Source: Listeria ivanovii subsp. ivanovii (lineage in GTDB: Bacteria; Bacillota; Bacilli; Lactobacillales; Listeriaceae). Taken from it: a stretch of DNA of 64,000 nucleotides. The DNA lies in the NCBI RefSeq assembly GCF_900187025.1, contig NZ_LT906478.1:2092001-2156000 (forward strand), read 5' to 3'. Position numbers and translations under genes: made by a program. The notes beneath the pieces are model-generated. The model searched no databases. It saw only the letters and a list, made by a program, of their open reading frames with translations, and was not told the origin of the DNA. Of this stretch, positions 28,497 through 38,797 are shown piece after piece. Positions within the stretch are counted from its first letter, which is position 1; each line of letters begins with the position of its first letter.

Positions 28497-29291
28497 TTAA
28501 TTTTTCTTTTTCTTCTCTGCTGCTTTTTTCTCTGCATTTTGTTGATAATAACTTTGGAAATAAGAACCTACTTCAATATCGATAACACCTTTTTGTCCTT
28601 CTGATAATTGGGCAACAATCGATGGATAATGTTGCATTTTTTCAGCAAATGTACTAATTGTCGCTGAAACTTTATTCCCATCGTTCATATAAAGCTCGAT
28701 ATGATTATTGTCACTTTTGGTTGGGCTGTAAATTACTTCAGAAATCGAGCTAACGACATCCTTTGGTAGTTGATTAATCTGCGCTACCATATTTTTAAGT
28801 GTCTTCCCATTCTTAAAGTTTTGGAACAACAAATCATTCCCAATTGGAAATTGTCTCGGTTGATCTGTTAATAAAACTCCACTTTCAAGAACATCATAAT
28901 ATTTGCCATCATTTTGTTGATAACCAATGGTCTTAAATTCTGTAATATCAATTTGGACATTGTTCATACCTTCTTTGGAAACTGTCGCTTTTTTTATTAA
29001 AGTATTTTTTTTAAGTGTTTCTTCCGTTTTCTTGTTGCTAATTCCTAGGACAAACTCGCCAATGGTTAGTCCACTTTCTTTTCGAACTTCATTCTCAGTC
29101 AACTGTTTATTTCCGCTCACACCAATTTCATCCAGTTTACTGAGTGGAGAAAGGAAATACAATGTAATTAATATTAAAATCGCAAAAATTCCGATTAAAA
29201 TGGCTAGATGTCTGATTAATTTTTTCTTCCGGTATTTTTTTAATTCGGGTATACGGTTTTCAATAGATACTACTCTTCTATTTTCAGCCAT
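28497..29291 (-). CDS. divIB: DivIB/FtsQ division protein
   Basis: The 264-residue bitopic protein has a basic cytoplasmic N-terminus, one TM segment (residues ~26-47, LAILIGIFAILILITLYFL) and an external POTRA domain (LDEIGVSGNKQLTENEVRKES). A beta domain (YYDVLESGVLLTDQ ...) and a lysine/alanine-rich tail (QQNAEKKAAEKKKKN) follow. It joins FtsL and DivIC in activating septal synthesis. It lies 22 bp after murG and ends the mur part of the dcw cluster. Confidence 0.93.
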   Translation of the reverse strand: MAENRRVVSIENRIPELKKYRKKKLIRHLAILIGIFAILILITLYFLSPLSKLDEIGVSGNKQLTENEVRKESGLTIGEFVLGISNKKTEETLKKNTLIKKATVSKEGMNNVQIDITEFKTIGYQQNDGKYYDVLESGVLLTDQPRQFPIGNDLLFQNFKNGKTLKNMVAQINQLPKDVVSSISEVIYSPTKSDNNHIELYMNDGNKVSATISTFAEKMQHYPSIVAQLSEGQKGVIDIEVGSYFQSYYQQNAEKKAAEKKKKN

Positions 29292-29313
29292 TTTATTCGC
29301 TCCTTTCTACGAT

Positions 29314-30405
29314 TTATTTCATTATGCTTAGGGCAACTTCGACTAGCTTATTTGCCGCATCTGGACGCCCCATTTGTTTGGCACTTGCTTTCATACTATT
29401 TAATTTTTCTTCGTCGTTCAAAATGGAATCAATCGCATCCATTAAATTTGTTTCTTTTAATTCTGCTTCAGTAATCACGATTGCTGCATTATTTTTTTCA
29501 AGAGCACGAGCATTGTATTCTTGGTGATTAGCTGTCACGTAGGGGCTTGGTATTAAAATGCTCGGAACACCTAATGCTGTGAGTTCAGCCAGTGTTGTCG
29601 CACCAGCACGAGAAACAACGAGTGTTACGGCATTGAGAATTTTAGGCATATCATAAATAAACGGTTGTACGCTAATATGATTTCCAAGCTTTAATTCCGC
29701 TAGTTTGTCTTTGATTTTCTCATAGTGTACTTCTCCAGTCACATAAAGCAGTTGAAACTCCCGGTTGTTCCATTCTGGCAAAATAGCTTCAACAGCTTCG
29801 TTGACACCACGAGCTCCGCGACTACCGCCAAAAACAAGTACTGTCGGTTTACCTGAAACAAGCCCATATGCTTCTAATGCCTGATTAGAATCTACGCCAA
29901 TCACTTCTGAAGCTCGAGGATTTCCAGTAAAAACAATTTTTTCTGATGCGAAAGAGTCGCTCACTTCTTCAAAACAAATCGCTACCTTGTCTGCATAACG
30001 ACTTAAAAATTTATTCGTTAAACCAGCGACACTATTTTGTTCGTGAATCAAAGTGGGGATTTTTAGTTTTGCAGCAGCATACACTACTGGACCACAAACA
30101 TAACCACCTGTGCCGATAACAACATCCGGTTGAAACTCACGAAGAAGCTGTTTGCTTTTTTTGGCTCCACTTAAGAAACGCATCACTGTTTTCACATTTT
30201 CGAGTGATAGGGAACGTTTAAAACCAGTTATTTCAATCGCTTCAAAAGGAATTCCTTCCCGTTTGACGATGTCCGCTTCAAGTCCTTTTTCGGTTCCAAT
30301 ATATAAAAACTCCGCTTCTGGATGTCGTTTCTTTAATTCTCTGATGAATGCAAGGGCTGGATAAACATGTCCACCTGTGCCCCCACCACTTATTGCTACT
30401 TTCAT
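29314..30405 (-). CDS. murG: MurG N-acetylglucosaminyltransferase
   Basis: The 363-residue GT28 enzyme adds GlcNAc to lipid I to form lipid II on the inner membrane face. It has the glycine loops [13 protein letters not shown] and [20 protein letters not shown], the second-domain loop [12 protein letters not shown] and the UDP-GlcNAc site [15 protein letters not shown]. The start ATGA overlaps the murD stop by 4 bp, indicating coupled translation. Confidence 0.97.
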   Translation of the reverse strand: MKVAISGGGTGGHVYPALAFIRELKKRHPEAEFLYIGTEKGLEADIVKREGIPFEAIEITGFKRSLSLENVKTVMRFLSGAKKSKQLLREFQPDVVIGTGGYVCGPVVYAAAKLKIPTLIHEQNSVAGLTNKFLSRYADKVAICFEEVSDSFASEKIVFTGNPRASEVIGVDSNQALEAYGLVSGKPTVLVFGGSRGARGVNEAVEAILPEWNNREFQLLYVTGEVHYEKIKDKLAELKLGNHISVQPFIYDMPKILNAVTLVVSRAGATTLAELTALGVPSILIPSPYVTANHQEYNARALEKNNAAIVITEAELKETNLMDAIDSILNDEEKLNSMKASAKQMGRPDAANKLVEVALSIMK

Positions 30406-31769
30406 TTTTCCACCTCTTCTATTAGTTCGCTTATCGCTTCCATGTAGGCATTTCCGCGAACTTCAAATGTCCGGTATTGATCCCAGCTCGCACATGCAGG
30501 TGAAAGTAAGATAATATCTCCTGGGGCAGATTCCTTATAGGCAACCGGAACAGCTGCTTCCACATTATCGACATAATATACTTCAATACCTGCTATTTTC
30601 CCTACACGGCCAATTTTATCTGCGGTTTCCCCGAAGACTATTAATGCTTTTACATTTTTGAAAAATGGCAGTAATTCATCAAAGGAGTTTCCACGATCTA
30701 ATCCGCCAGCTAATAAAACAACTGGATTTTTAAAACCTTTTAATGCGCTTTGCGTAGCCAAAATGTTAGTTGCTTTGGAATCGTTATAAAATTTCCGACC
30801 TTGCCATTCCACTACAAATTGCGTCCGATGTTCTACACCTTTAAATGTTTCTAGTACGTGCATAATTTCTTCGTTAGTCACTCCTAATGTCTTAGCAACA
30901 GCTACAGATGCTAGTACATTTTCCAAATTATGTTCTCCTGGAAGTAAAATACTATCCCGTGCGCCAATGACTTCATCTTCAAACATAATATTTCCATTTT
31001 GAACATAGCTTCCTTGACCAAGGCGTTGGGTTGTCGAGAATGGAATCACTTGCGCTTTCGTTTGTTTTGTTAAGTTTTTCAGTTCTTCTTGATCCCAGTT
31101 AATAACTAGGAAATCATCCTCGGTTTGGTTTTTCTGGATGTGCCATTTGGCTTGGACATATTCAGAGCGATCTGTATGGTAATCTAAATGTGCTTCATAA
31201 ATATTCGTAATCACAGAAATATGGGGTCTAAATGTATTTACACCCATTAATTGGAAAGACGAAAGTTCCATGGAGATATACTGTTCACTTGTCGCATTTT
31301 CAGCTACTGCTGATGCGGGGAAACCGATATTTCCGGCAAGTAAAGAGCTATTTTCTTTATGTGCATTTAACATATGGTGAATGATTGTCGTTGTTGTTGT
31401 TTTCCCATTAGTTCCAGTAATCCCAACAATCGGTGCTTCTGAAATTTGATAAGCTAACTCTACTTCTGTGATAACTGGTATTTTTAGTTTTAGCGCTTTT
31501 TCAATCATCGGGTTGTTATACGGAATACCAGGGTTCTTTATCACTAGCTCAAACCCTTCATCTAAAAGTTCAATCGGATGAGAACCACAAATGACTTTAA
31601 TTCCTTGTTCGAGAAGTCCCTGTGCTTCTGGATTCTCGCTAAAAGGTTTTTGATCATTTACTGTTACAAAGGCTCCCAGTTTATGCATAATTGTTGCCGC
31701 GCTAACACCACTTCTTGCTAATCCCAAAACAAGCACTTTTTTGTGATGGTACATTTCAATTTTTTTCAT
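30402..31769 (-). CDS. murD: UDP-MurNAc-L-Ala:D-Glu ligase
   Basis: The 455-residue cytoplasmic ligase adds D-glutamate to UDP-MurNAc-L-alanine. It shows an N-terminal Rossmann motif ([14 protein letters not shown]), the ATP loop [22 protein letters not shown] and the C-terminal [11 protein letters not shown] and DSKATN motifs. An upstream ATG at 31787 is in frame but has no ribosome site. The ATG at 31769, with GGGGGA ten nt upstream, gives the family's normal length. It overlaps murG by 4 bp. Confidence 0.96.
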   Translation of the reverse strand: MKKIEMYHHKKVLVLGLARSGVSAATIMHKLGAFVTVNDQKPFSENPEAQGLLEQGIKVICGSHPIELLDEGFELVIKNPGIPYNNPMIEKALKLKIPVITEVELAYQISEAPIVGITGTNGKTTTTTIIHHMLNAHKENSSLLAGNIGFPASAVAENATSEQYISMELSSFQLMGVNTFRPHISVITNIYEAHLDYHTDRSEYVQAKWHIQKNQTEDDFLVINWDQEELKNLTKQTKAQVIPFSTTQRLGQGSYVQNGNIMFEDEVIGARDSILLPGEHNLENVLASVAVAKTLGVTNEEIMHVLETFKGVEHRTQFVVEWQGRKFYNDSKATNILATQSALKGFKNPVVLLAGGLDRGNSFDELLPFFKNVKALIVFGETADKIGRVGKIAGIEVYYVDNVEAAVPVAYKESAPGDIILLSPACASWDQYRTFEVRGNAYMEAISELIEEVEK

Positions 31770-31910
31770 TTCCTTTGGTTCCCCCATTTATATCAAAATT
31801 GGCGGTCGGATTCATGAGATTCACAAAAACGACGGAAAGCGCCAACCAGAGTCTGTTAAAAAAACAGCTAACTAGAGACGCTTTTGCCGCAAAAAATCGC
31901 GGCGCTTTAT

Positions 31911-32885
31911 TTAAAAGATAACTACACACACAGAGATAATCGCACCAATTAGTCCGATTCCCCAGAAAGTAAGAACAACACGCCACTCAGACCAACCACC
32001 AAGTTCAAAATGGTGATGAATTGGCGTCATTCGGAAAATCCGTTTTCCACCAGTTGCTTTAAAGTAAAATACTTGTAAAATAACCGAAGCTGTTTCGATA
32101 ACGAAGATAATTCCGATTAAAAGTAATAACCATTCCTGATGTAGTAGAATCGATACGGCTGCAATACTTCCACCAAGTGCAAGCGAGCCAGTATCTCCCA
32201 TGAATATTTTCGCCGGATTTTTGTTAAACAGAAGGAAACCAAGCATTCCGCCTACAATGGCGAAACAGAAAATCGCTACGTCCATTTGTTCCTGGTAAAA
32301 AGCAATCACCCCAAAAGCTGAAAAAGCAATCACTGTAAGTCCAGATACAAGTCCATCTAAACCATCTGTTAAGTTAACAGCATTGGAGAACCCAACTAAC
32401 CAGAAAAGAATAAAGATCACAAAAAACCAACCAAGGTCAATCTCTGTACTTGTAAATGGAATTTTAAGCGTTTCAGCAAATCCACTGAAATGATACACTA
32501 AGTAGAATAAAATTGAAATCGCTACTTGACCTAAAAATTTCTGTTTCGAAGTAAGACCTAAGTTACGCTTTTGAACTACTTTGATGTAATCATCCAGAAA
32601 ACCTAGCGCACCGAATAATGCTAGCGCAATAAAGAGTAGCCAAGTTGCGGCACTTGCTTCCCCACTGATGAAAGAAAAAATTAAAAAGCTAATGAGCATA
32701 GCTGTAATAAAAACGACTGCTCCCATAGTTGGTGTTCCTGATTTTTTTTCATGCATTTTCGGACCTTCATCCCTGATACTTTGTCCGAATTTCAATTTCA
32801 CTAAAAATGGTATGAATAGTGGGATACCTATCACTGTAATGATAAAAGCCACTGCAAATGTTGATACTAACATGTATAAAGACAC
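31911..32885 (-). CDS. mraY: MraY phospho-MurNAc-pentapeptide translocase
   Basis: The 324-residue protein with ~10 TM segments transfers phospho-MurNAc-pentapeptide to undecaprenyl phosphate, giving lipid I. Conserved aspartates appear in GFLDDYIKV and NLTDGLDGL, with [12 protein letters not shown] and the HHH loop MTPIHHHFE. The gap to murD contains short AT-rich stems (around 31845-31915), but no clear terminator. Confidence 0.97.
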   Translation of the reverse strand: MSLYMLVSTFAVAFIITVIGIPLFIPFLVKLKFGQSIRDEGPKMHEKKSGTPTMGAVVFITAMLISFLIFSFISGEASAATWLLFIALALFGALGFLDDYIKVVQKRNLGLTSKQKFLGQVAISILFYLVYHFSGFAETLKIPFTSTEIDLGWFFVIFILFWLVGFSNAVNLTDGLDGLVSGLTVIAFSAFGVIAFYQEQMDVAIFCFAIVGGMLGFLLFNKNPAKIFMGDTGSLALGGSIAAVSILLHQEWLLLLIGIIFVIETASVILQVFYFKATGGKRIFRMTPIHHHFELGGWSEWRVVLTFWGIGLIGAIISVCVVIF

Positions 32886-32931
32886 AATAAATTCTCCCCA
32901 ATCTGTTTGTCAAAGCATTTCACTTCATATT

Positions 32932-34407
32932 TTATGCGAGTCCGAGTTTTTTTTCAATAGCTATTCGTGCTTCCACGCGGTCATCAAAATCGATTACTTC
33001 ATCACCAATGATTTGATAATCTTCGTGGCCTTTTCCAGCAATTAGAATAACATCCCCTGTTTCTGCTTCACTGATAGCATATTGAATGGCATCACGACGA
33101 TTTTCATGAACTACGTAAGAATCGCTTTCTGGAACACCATTAATCATATCTTCAATAATTTCTCGTGGATTTTCGCTACGAGGATTATCGGATGTAAATA
33201 CTGGATTTGTTGCATATTTTACGGCAATTTTCGCCATTTGTGGTCGTTTTCCTTTATCTCGATCGCCGCCACAACCAACCACTACGAAAACACGTTTTTC
33301 CGCGAATTCATCGATTGTTTGCAAGACGTTAAGGAGACCATCCGGCGTATGAGAATAATCAACAATAACCGGAAAATCTTGTCCGGCATGTACAAGCTCA
33401 AACCGACCTTTCACACCAGGAATAGATTCTACTGTTGAAATAGCATTTTCTAAAGGAATATGTAACGCATAGCTTGTTGCGATAGCTGCAAGCACATTGT
33501 ATACACTAAAATTACCAATCATTTTTATCTTAAGTTTAAAACGACCCTCCGGTGTATCCAAATCAAACGTCGAACCATGACTAGTAATTTGAATGTTCGA
33601 AGCCCTAAAATCGGCTGCTGCTTTTATTCCAAATGTGATAACATGTGCAGCTGTTGCGGTTTGCATCCGCACACTCTCTTCATCATCAGCATTTAAAACG
33701 GCAATTTTTGGGTTACTTGTATGGTAACTATTGCCTAATTGCGCAAACAATAAACTTTTCGCGTAAGCGTATTCTTCCATTGTATGGTGATAATCTAAGT
33801 GGTCTTGCGATAGATTCATAAATACCGCCACATCGTAATCGGAACCGTAAACCCGCCCTTGCACTAACGCGTGAGAAGAAACTTCCATCACCGCTGTACT
33901 TACGCCCCGAAGAAGCATTTCACGGAAGGTTTCTTGCAAAGTTAGACTATCAGGAGTCGTATTTTTTGTTTCCAAAATTTCATCGCCAATTTTGCGATAC
34001 ATCGTTCCAATAAGACCTGTCTGTTCTCCACTTTCACGGACGATTTGTTCTACTAAATGGCTGACGGTTGTTTTCCCATTTGTTCCAGTAATTCCTACTA
34101 GTTTTAACGCTTGGGTAGGTGAACCATAAAAATAATTAGCGAGCATGGCCATCGCGCGTTTGGAATCTCTCACATAAATAACAGGAACAGCTACATCTAC
34201 TGGTTTTTCAGCAATAATTGCCACCGCACCAAGCGCTTCTGCTTTCCTCGCAAATTGATGTCCGTCTACTAATTCCCCGTCGATGCATATAAATAATGTT
34301 CCTGGTTTCACTTTCCTACTGTCTTGGGCAATTTGGCTAACTTCTATTGAAGCACTTGCCTCTCCAGTGAACACCGGGATAGCTTGCATTAGTTCGTTTA
34401 ACTTCAT
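32932..34407 (-). CDS. murE: UDP-MurNAc-tripeptide synthetase (meso-DAP-adding)
   Basis: The 491-residue ligase adds the third stem-peptide residue. The ATP loop is [15 protein letters not shown], and the amino-acid selectivity motif is DNPRSENP. DNPR is the signature of enzymes using meso-diaminopimelate, in agreement with the nearby dapF and Listeria wall chemistry. I start at MKLNELMQ (34407), nine nt after GAGGAG; the frame's earlier ATG at 34416 directly abuts the ribosome site. Confidence 0.96.
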   Translation of the reverse strand: MKLNELMQAIPVFTGEASASIEVSQIAQDSRKVKPGTLFICIDGELVDGHQFARKAEALGAVAIIAEKPVDVAVPVIYVRDSKRAMAMLANYFYGSPTQALKLVGITGTNGKTTVSHLVEQIVRESGEQTGLIGTMYRKIGDEILETKNTTPDSLTLQETFREMLLRGVSTAVMEVSSHALVQGRVYGSDYDVAVFMNLSQDHLDYHHTMEEYAYAKSLLFAQLGNSYHTSNPKIAVLNADDEESVRMQTATAAHVITFGIKAAADFRASNIQITSHGSTFDLDTPEGRFKLKIKMIGNFSVYNVLAAIATSYALHIPLENAISTVESIPGVKGRFELVHAGQDFPVIVDYSHTPDGLLNVLQTIDEFAEKRVFVVVGCGGDRDKGKRPQMAKIAVKYATNPVFTSDNPRSENPREIIEDMINGVPESDSYVVHENRRDAIQYAISEAETGDVILIAGKGHEDYQIIGDEVIDFDDRVEARIAIEKKLGLA

Positions 34408-34533
34408 TCTTGCCATCTCCTCAAACTTATTCTTTCTGTTATTTTTGCTAAAACCAAAAAGAATCCTTTTCTATCTTAGCAAAAACAACAAACTATATCT
34501 ACCACGACTAAAGACACATATCGGAGTTAAAGC

Positions 34534-34570
34534 TAGAAGTATGCCAGTTTCTTGAGCCGACATACTTCTA
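34534..34570 (-). repeat. Inverted repeat between pbpB and murE
   Basis: TAGAAGTATG (34534-34543) and CATACTTCTA (34561-34570) form a perfect 10-bp stem with a 17-nt loop, just after the pbpB stop codon. On the minus strand only a short GCTTTAA follows, so it may be a weak terminator/attenuator or RNA-processing site between pbpB and murE. Confidence 0.6.
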
Positions 34571-34578
34571 TCTTCCTA

Positions 34579-36837
34579 CTATTGATTAAGCAAATCTCCA
34601 ATGCCGGCGTTTTCTTGGATGTCTGTTGCTTTCTTATTTTTTTCAGCTTGATCTTGATCGTGATTTTGGTTAAACTGACTGATTTGTTCAGGAGGAGCGA
34701 GCGTGATTTTCATTTTTGTATCACTATTAATGACACTTCCTGCTGATACGCTCTGGCTCTTCACATAACCCGAACCACTGAATTCAAAAGGAATACCTGT
34801 GATTTCGGATACTTTTAAAGCATCATCTTTGGACCATGTTACCATGTCCGGAGCTGTCATATCGCCATCTGTCATCAAGATTACTTTTTGGCCTTGCATT
34901 AAATCACTGTTCGCTTGTGGCAGTTGCTGGACAATTTTTTTACCATTACCAACGACAACTGCTTCTAGCCCTTTAGCTGTCACTGTTTTTTTAGCATCAG
35001 TTACTGTTTTTTCTGTTACAACTGGTACTTTTTCAGATGCTAATTTTTCGACATCACCTGGTTTAATATTCATATATTGTAAACTGTTTTTCATAACTGG
35101 ATTAAATACTTCTGATACTGCTTCTCCGCCAGTTTCGCTTCCAGATAATTGTGGTTGTTGCATCGTCACATAAATAACTAATTCTGGATCATCAGCTGGT
35201 GCCATTCCAAGGAAAGAGAAAATATAATTATTTGCCCCTGTCATATATTTACCAGTTTTTGGATTTGGAATTTGCGATGTCCCTGTTTTACCAGCTACAT
35301 CATAACCTGGAATTGCATATAGTTTACCTGTACCGTGCTCTCCGCTAATAACATTTTTTAGTTCATCACGAGTTTTTTTAGCTGTTGCTGCACTTATAGG
35401 TTTTCCAGCAGTGGTTGTTTTTGTTTCCGTTTCTTTTCCCGTATTAGGATCGGTTACTTTGGAAACAACATATGGCTGTTTCATCGTACCATCACTAGCA
35501 ATGGCCGATGCAGCTTGAATCATTTGCATCATCGAAACAGTTGTCCCTTGTCCAAAGACAGTGGTTACTTTTTCGATTGGATAGTTATAAAGGATTTTCC
35601 CACTTGTTTCGTTTGGCAAATCAATGCCCGTTTTCTTACCAAAACCAAATTTATCTAAATAGGTATGGAATGTATCTGTACCCATTTTGTTTAAAAGTTT
35701 AGCGAATGCGACATTACTAGAGCGTTCCACACCTTCACGATACGGAATCGATCCCCAACCAACCCCATTATTATGGTCATGAATGGCAATATCTCCTACT
35801 TTATATGACCCTGATTGGTAATATTCATTTGGATTGTACACATTGGTATCAATCGCTGAAGCAAGGGAGATAATTTTCATGACTGAACCCGGCTCATAAG
35901 CGTATTCAACTGGTAAATCTTGCCAGATGCTTGAACTGTTTCCTGTAATAGTAGAGCGATCAGCAGGATTAAAGGATGGACGTTGGCTAATTGCAAGAAT
36001 TTCTCCTGTTTTTGGATCTGCAACAACCGCCATCATATTTTTCGGATTGTATTTTGCATCAACAGTCGTCATGGTATCTTCTAAAAAGGTTTGAATTTTT
36101 TTATCCAATGTTAATGTAATATCTTTGCCGTCTTTGGCTTTTGTCACTTTATTTTTAGAATTAGGTAAAATATAACCCATTCGATCGGTACTATAGTCAA
36201 TTTTTCCGTTAGTTCCAGTTAAGGCTTCATTAAAACGAGATTCAATTCCCATTTTACCTTCTAGAACAGACTTGTTTTTTTCTTCTTCTTGTTGGGCGAA
36301 ACCAATTAATTGCGTTGCAAAGGTTCCATTAGGATAAAAGCGTTCGGACTGACGAGTAAATTCAATTCCTGGCAAATTTTCTTTTTCAATTTTTGCTTTT
36401 GTTTCTGTAGAAATATTTTTCCCGGCAGCGCCAAATTCGACTTGATACTTTCCTTTTTCATTGAGCTTATCTAAAATATCAGATTCGTCCATCGGAATAT
36501 ATTTAGCTAGAACTTGTGCTGTTTTTTCTTCATCCACAACACGCATTGGATTTTTAGTAGTCTTTGGAAGCTTATCACTAACAACTGCAGCAACTGTGTA
36601 AGAAGCCGTATCCTCTGCTAGCACTTCTCCTTTTCGATCTAAAATGGAGCCGCGCTTTGCTTCGAGAACACTGCTTTTCAAATGCTGTTTAGATGCTTTT
36701 GCTGCGAGTGGCACCCCGTTCGCTTCACCGACAATTTGCAAATAAAGAAAACGACCAGAAACTAAGAGAAAGAGAATAGTGAAAAAGATAAAAAGCACTA
36801 GCGCTCCCCTTCTCATGTTACCTATACGCCGTTTCAT
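34579..36837 (-). CDS. pbpB: Penicillin-binding protein 2B, septal transpeptidase
   Basis: The 752-residue class B PBP has one N-terminal TM (residues ~10-31), a PBP dimerisation domain and a transpeptidase domain. The catalytic serine is in EPGSVMK (S-x-x-K), with SSN in GVERSSNVAF and KTGTS. Two C-terminal PASTA domains follow (EKTVTDAKKTVTAKGLEAVV and APDMVTWSKDDALKVSEITG). It cross-links septal peptidoglycan with its partner FtsW. It overlaps ftsL by ATGA. It ends in a short Q/N/D-rich tail. Confidence 0.96.
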   Translation of the reverse strand: MKRRIGNMRRGALVLFIFFTILFLLVSGRFLYLQIVGEANGVPLAAKASKQHLKSSVLEAKRGSILDRKGEVLAEDTASYTVAAVVSDKLPKTTKNPMRVVDEEKTAQVLAKYIPMDESDILDKLNEKGKYQVEFGAAGKNISTETKAKIEKENLPGIEFTRQSERFYPNGTFATQLIGFAQQEEEKNKSVLEGKMGIESRFNEALTGTNGKIDYSTDRMGYILPNSKNKVTKAKDGKDITLTLDKKIQTFLEDTMTTVDAKYNPKNMMAVVADPKTGEILAISQRPSFNPADRSTITGNSSSIWQDLPVEYAYEPGSVMKIISLASAIDTNVYNPNEYYQSGSYKVGDIAIHDHNNGVGWGSIPYREGVERSSNVAFAKLLNKMGTDTFHTYLDKFGFGKKTGIDLPNETSGKILYNYPIEKVTTVFGQGTTVSMMQMIQAASAIASDGTMKQPYVVSKVTDPNTGKETETKTTTAGKPISAATAKKTRDELKNVISGEHGTGKLYAIPGYDVAGKTGTSQIPNPKTGKYMTGANNYIFSFLGMAPADDPELVIYVTMQQPQLSGSETGGEAVSEVFNPVMKNSLQYMNIKPGDVEKLASEKVPVVTEKTVTDAKKTVTAKGLEAVVVGNGKKIVQQLPQANSDLMQGQKVILMTDGDMTAPDMVTWSKDDALKVSEITGIPFEFSGSGYVKSQSVSAGSVINSDTKMKITLAPPEQISQFNQNHDQDQAEKNKKATDIQENAGIGDLLNQ

Positions 36838-37196
36838 TGTCCATCTACCACTTTCACATTATCACCATCAAGTTTTAACCCTTTTTCTTTAGCGATTTTT
36901 AAAATACGTTCATATCTCCCTAAATCTTTTACTTCTACTTTTAAGTCTTCATTAGATTTTTGTTGCTCAACAATTTTCTTTTCTTTTGTTTGAATTTCTT
37001 GGTTTACTGTGTAAATTTGTGCTTGTACACTAATGATTCGGAAAGCAACAACTAAAACAATCGCAAGCGCTATCGTGATGATTACTTTTTCGCCAAGAGT
37101 CATTTGACCTCGTCTTAAGATTTGTTTTTTATGTTGTTCCGCTTCTCTATGTACCTTATTTGGTTCAAGATTAGATTTATAGGCGACATTGCTCAC
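36834..37196 (-). CDS. ftsL: FtsL division protein
   Basis: The 120-residue bitopic protein has a basic cytoplasmic part, one TM at ~36-57 (VIITIALAIVLVVAFRIISV) and an external coiled coil of leucine-zipper type (VNQEIQTKEKKIVEQQKSNEDLKVEVKDL described by heptads). It forms a complex with DivIC and DivIB. Sequence is poorly conserved in this family; the call rests on architecture and its position between rsmH and pbpB. Confidence 0.92.
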   Translation of the reverse strand: MSNVAYKSNLEPNKVHREAEQHKKQILRRGQMTLGEKVIITIALAIVLVVAFRIISVQAQIYTVNQEIQTKEKKIVEQQKSNEDLKVEVKDLGRYERILKIAKEKGLKLDGDNVKVVDGQ

Positions 37197-37212
37197 ATTT
37201 TTTCAACTCCTG

Positions 37213-38151
37213 CTATTTAATAATTTTTTCGATGACACGTAATTTTGCTGAACGTGCTCGGTTGTTTTGTTCCAGCTCTTCTTCACTTGGTACAATTGGT
37301 TTTCTAGTAGCTAGTTTAAAGTCTGGTTTATATTCATCTGGAATGACAGGAAGACCGGGTGGTAAATCAGGCCCTTTTGTCGCTTCTTGGAATAAATGCT
37401 TCGTTATGCGGTCTTCTAAAGAATGAAATGTAATGACACTTATTCTGCCGCCTGGTTTAATTAAAGTTAAGGCTTCTGCAAGTGAATCTTCAACTGCGCC
37501 AAGTTCATCATTAACCGCGATTCGAATCGCTTGAAAAGTTCGTTTCCCTGGATGCCCACCTTTTCGTCTTGCAGGTGCAGGGATAGCTGTTTTAATGATA
37601 TCTACGAGTTCGCCAGTTGTTTCAATTGGTTTTACTTCGCGGCGGCGTTCGATTTCACGAGCAATTTGTTTGGAAAATTTTTCTTCTCCATATTGAAAAA
37701 AAATTCGAATTAAATCTTGGTAGGACCATTCATTTACAACTATTTTTGCTGTAAGTTCTTGCTCCCTATCCATACGCATATCAAGCGCTGCATCTTGGTG
37801 ATAACTAAAACCACGTTCTCTTTCGTCAAGTTGCGGGGAAGAAACACCTAAATCATATAAAATTCCATCCACTTCACTAATTCCACGGTCGTTTAATGTT
37901 TCTTTCATATAACGAAAATTCGCTTTAACAAAAGTAACTTTATCGCTATATGCTGCCAATTTTATTTTTGCATTATCAATTGCTGTTTGATCTTGGTCAA
38001 ACGCAAATAAGTGCCCTTTTTCATTAAGCTTATTTAGTAAATACTCTGAGTGACCTGCGCCGCCAAGTGTTGCATCGACATAGATTCCGTCTGGTTTTAC
38101 TTCAAGCATATCTACAGTTTCATGTAGTAACACCGTCTCGTGTTTAAACAT
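37213..38151 (-). CDS. rsmH: 16S rRNA m4C1402 methyltransferase RsmH (MraW)
   Basis: The 312-residue SAM-dependent enzyme methylates N4 of C1402 in the 16S rRNA decoding centre. It shows [10 protein letters not shown], the SAM loop [30 protein letters not shown] and the C-terminal HSLEDRITK. The ATG at 38151 is used because GGAGG lies 7-9 nt upstream; an in-frame ATG at 38181 would fall inside the mraZ end with no ribosome site. It follows mraZ by 13 bp. Confidence 0.96.
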   Translation of the reverse strand: MFKHETVLLHETVDMLEVKPDGIYVDATLGGAGHSEYLLNKLNEKGHLFAFDQDQTAIDNAKIKLAAYSDKVTFVKANFRYMKETLNDRGISEVDGILYDLGVSSPQLDERERGFSYHQDAALDMRMDREQELTAKIVVNEWSYQDLIRIFFQYGEEKFSKQIAREIERRREVKPIETTGELVDIIKTAIPAPARRKGGHPGKRTFQAIRIAVNDELGAVEDSLAEALTLIKPGGRISVITFHSLEDRITKHLFQEATKGPDLPPGLPVIPDEYKPDFKLATRKPIVPSEEELEQNNRARSAKLRVIEKIIK

Positions 38152-38164
38152 ATGATTTTCCTCC

Positions 38165-38596
38165 TTAAATATCAAAGCCAATCATATTTTCGGCTAAATC
38201 AGCGAATGATTCTTCTGCCTCGTTAAAGACATCTTCCCACTCTGATTTACTCCAAATTTCAATACGACTAGAAACCCCAATAATAACCGTTTCTTTTTCC
38301 AAATCCGCATACTGTAGTAAGTTGGAGGGAATATTAATCCGCCCTTGTTTGTCTAGTTCACATTCAGACGCGCCAGAAAAGAAGAAACGTGTAAAGGAAC
38401 GAGCATCTTTTTTCGTTAAAGGTAAGGTTTGGAGTTTTTCTTCTAGCTTTTTCCATTCCTCTTGTGGGTAAGCAAATAAACACTTGTCAAGTCCTCGGGT
38501 TATAACAAAATTATCCCCCAAAAGCTCACGGAACTTAGCTGGCACAATTAATCTGCCCTTTATATCGATGTTATGTTGATATTCTCCCATGAACAT
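38165..38596 (-). CDS. mraZ: MraZ transcriptional regulator
   Basis: The 143-residue protein has two SpoVT/AbrB-like half domains ([20 protein letters not shown] and [20 protein letters not shown]). It forms ring-shaped oligomers that bind repeated short boxes upstream of its own gene and control the dcw operon. It is the first gene of the cluster here. A GTGG repeat array lies directly upstream (38607-38653). Confidence 0.96.
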   Translation of the reverse strand: MFMGEYQHNIDIKGRLIVPAKFRELLGDNFVITRGLDKCLFAYPQEEWKKLEEKLQTLPLTKKDARSFTRFFFSGASECELDKQGRINIPSNLLQYADLEKETVIIGVSSRIEIWSKSEWEDVFNEAEESFADLAENMIGFDI

Positions 38597-38606
38597 TAGA
38601 CTTCAC

Positions 38607-38653
38607 CCACTTTCCTCCATACCACTTTACCACATCTCCCCACTTCGCACCAC
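38607..38653 (-). promoter_or_regulatory. GTGG direct-repeat array, candidate MraZ operator
   Basis: Five GTGG cores read on the minus strand at 38653-38650, 38643-38640, 38633-38630, 38625-38622 and 38610-38607, mostly as (A)AGTGG. The first three are exactly 10 bp apart. MraZ in other bacteria binds TGGG- or AAAGTG-type direct repeats with 10-bp spacing, so this is a likely autoregulatory operator. Confidence 0.6.
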
Positions 38654-38672
38654 TCAAAACCTAAAAAAATGC

Positions 38673-38708
38673 AAAAAAAAATCATTCTATCCAATCATTA
38701 GAATGATT
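38673..38708 (-). terminator. Terminator of the MFS transporter gene
   Basis: AATCATTCT (38680-38688) and AGAATGATT (38700-38708) form a perfect 9-bp stem; on the minus strand eight T follow (38680-38673). A second GC-rich hairpin, GTGGGG/CCCCAC, lies just upstream at about 38758-38784. Confidence 0.8.
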
Positions 38709-38797
38709 AATTCCCTATTTAAAGCCATTTCCAACCATTTTAATCTACAAAAGATTTGTGGGGCTCGGTGGAGGGGGTCCCCACTTTTTCAGAAAAA

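Noticed and set aside
32668-33045. 125-codon plus-strand frame over the mraY-murE junction
   Set aside because: Antisense to two essential genes; composition is that of a shadow frame.
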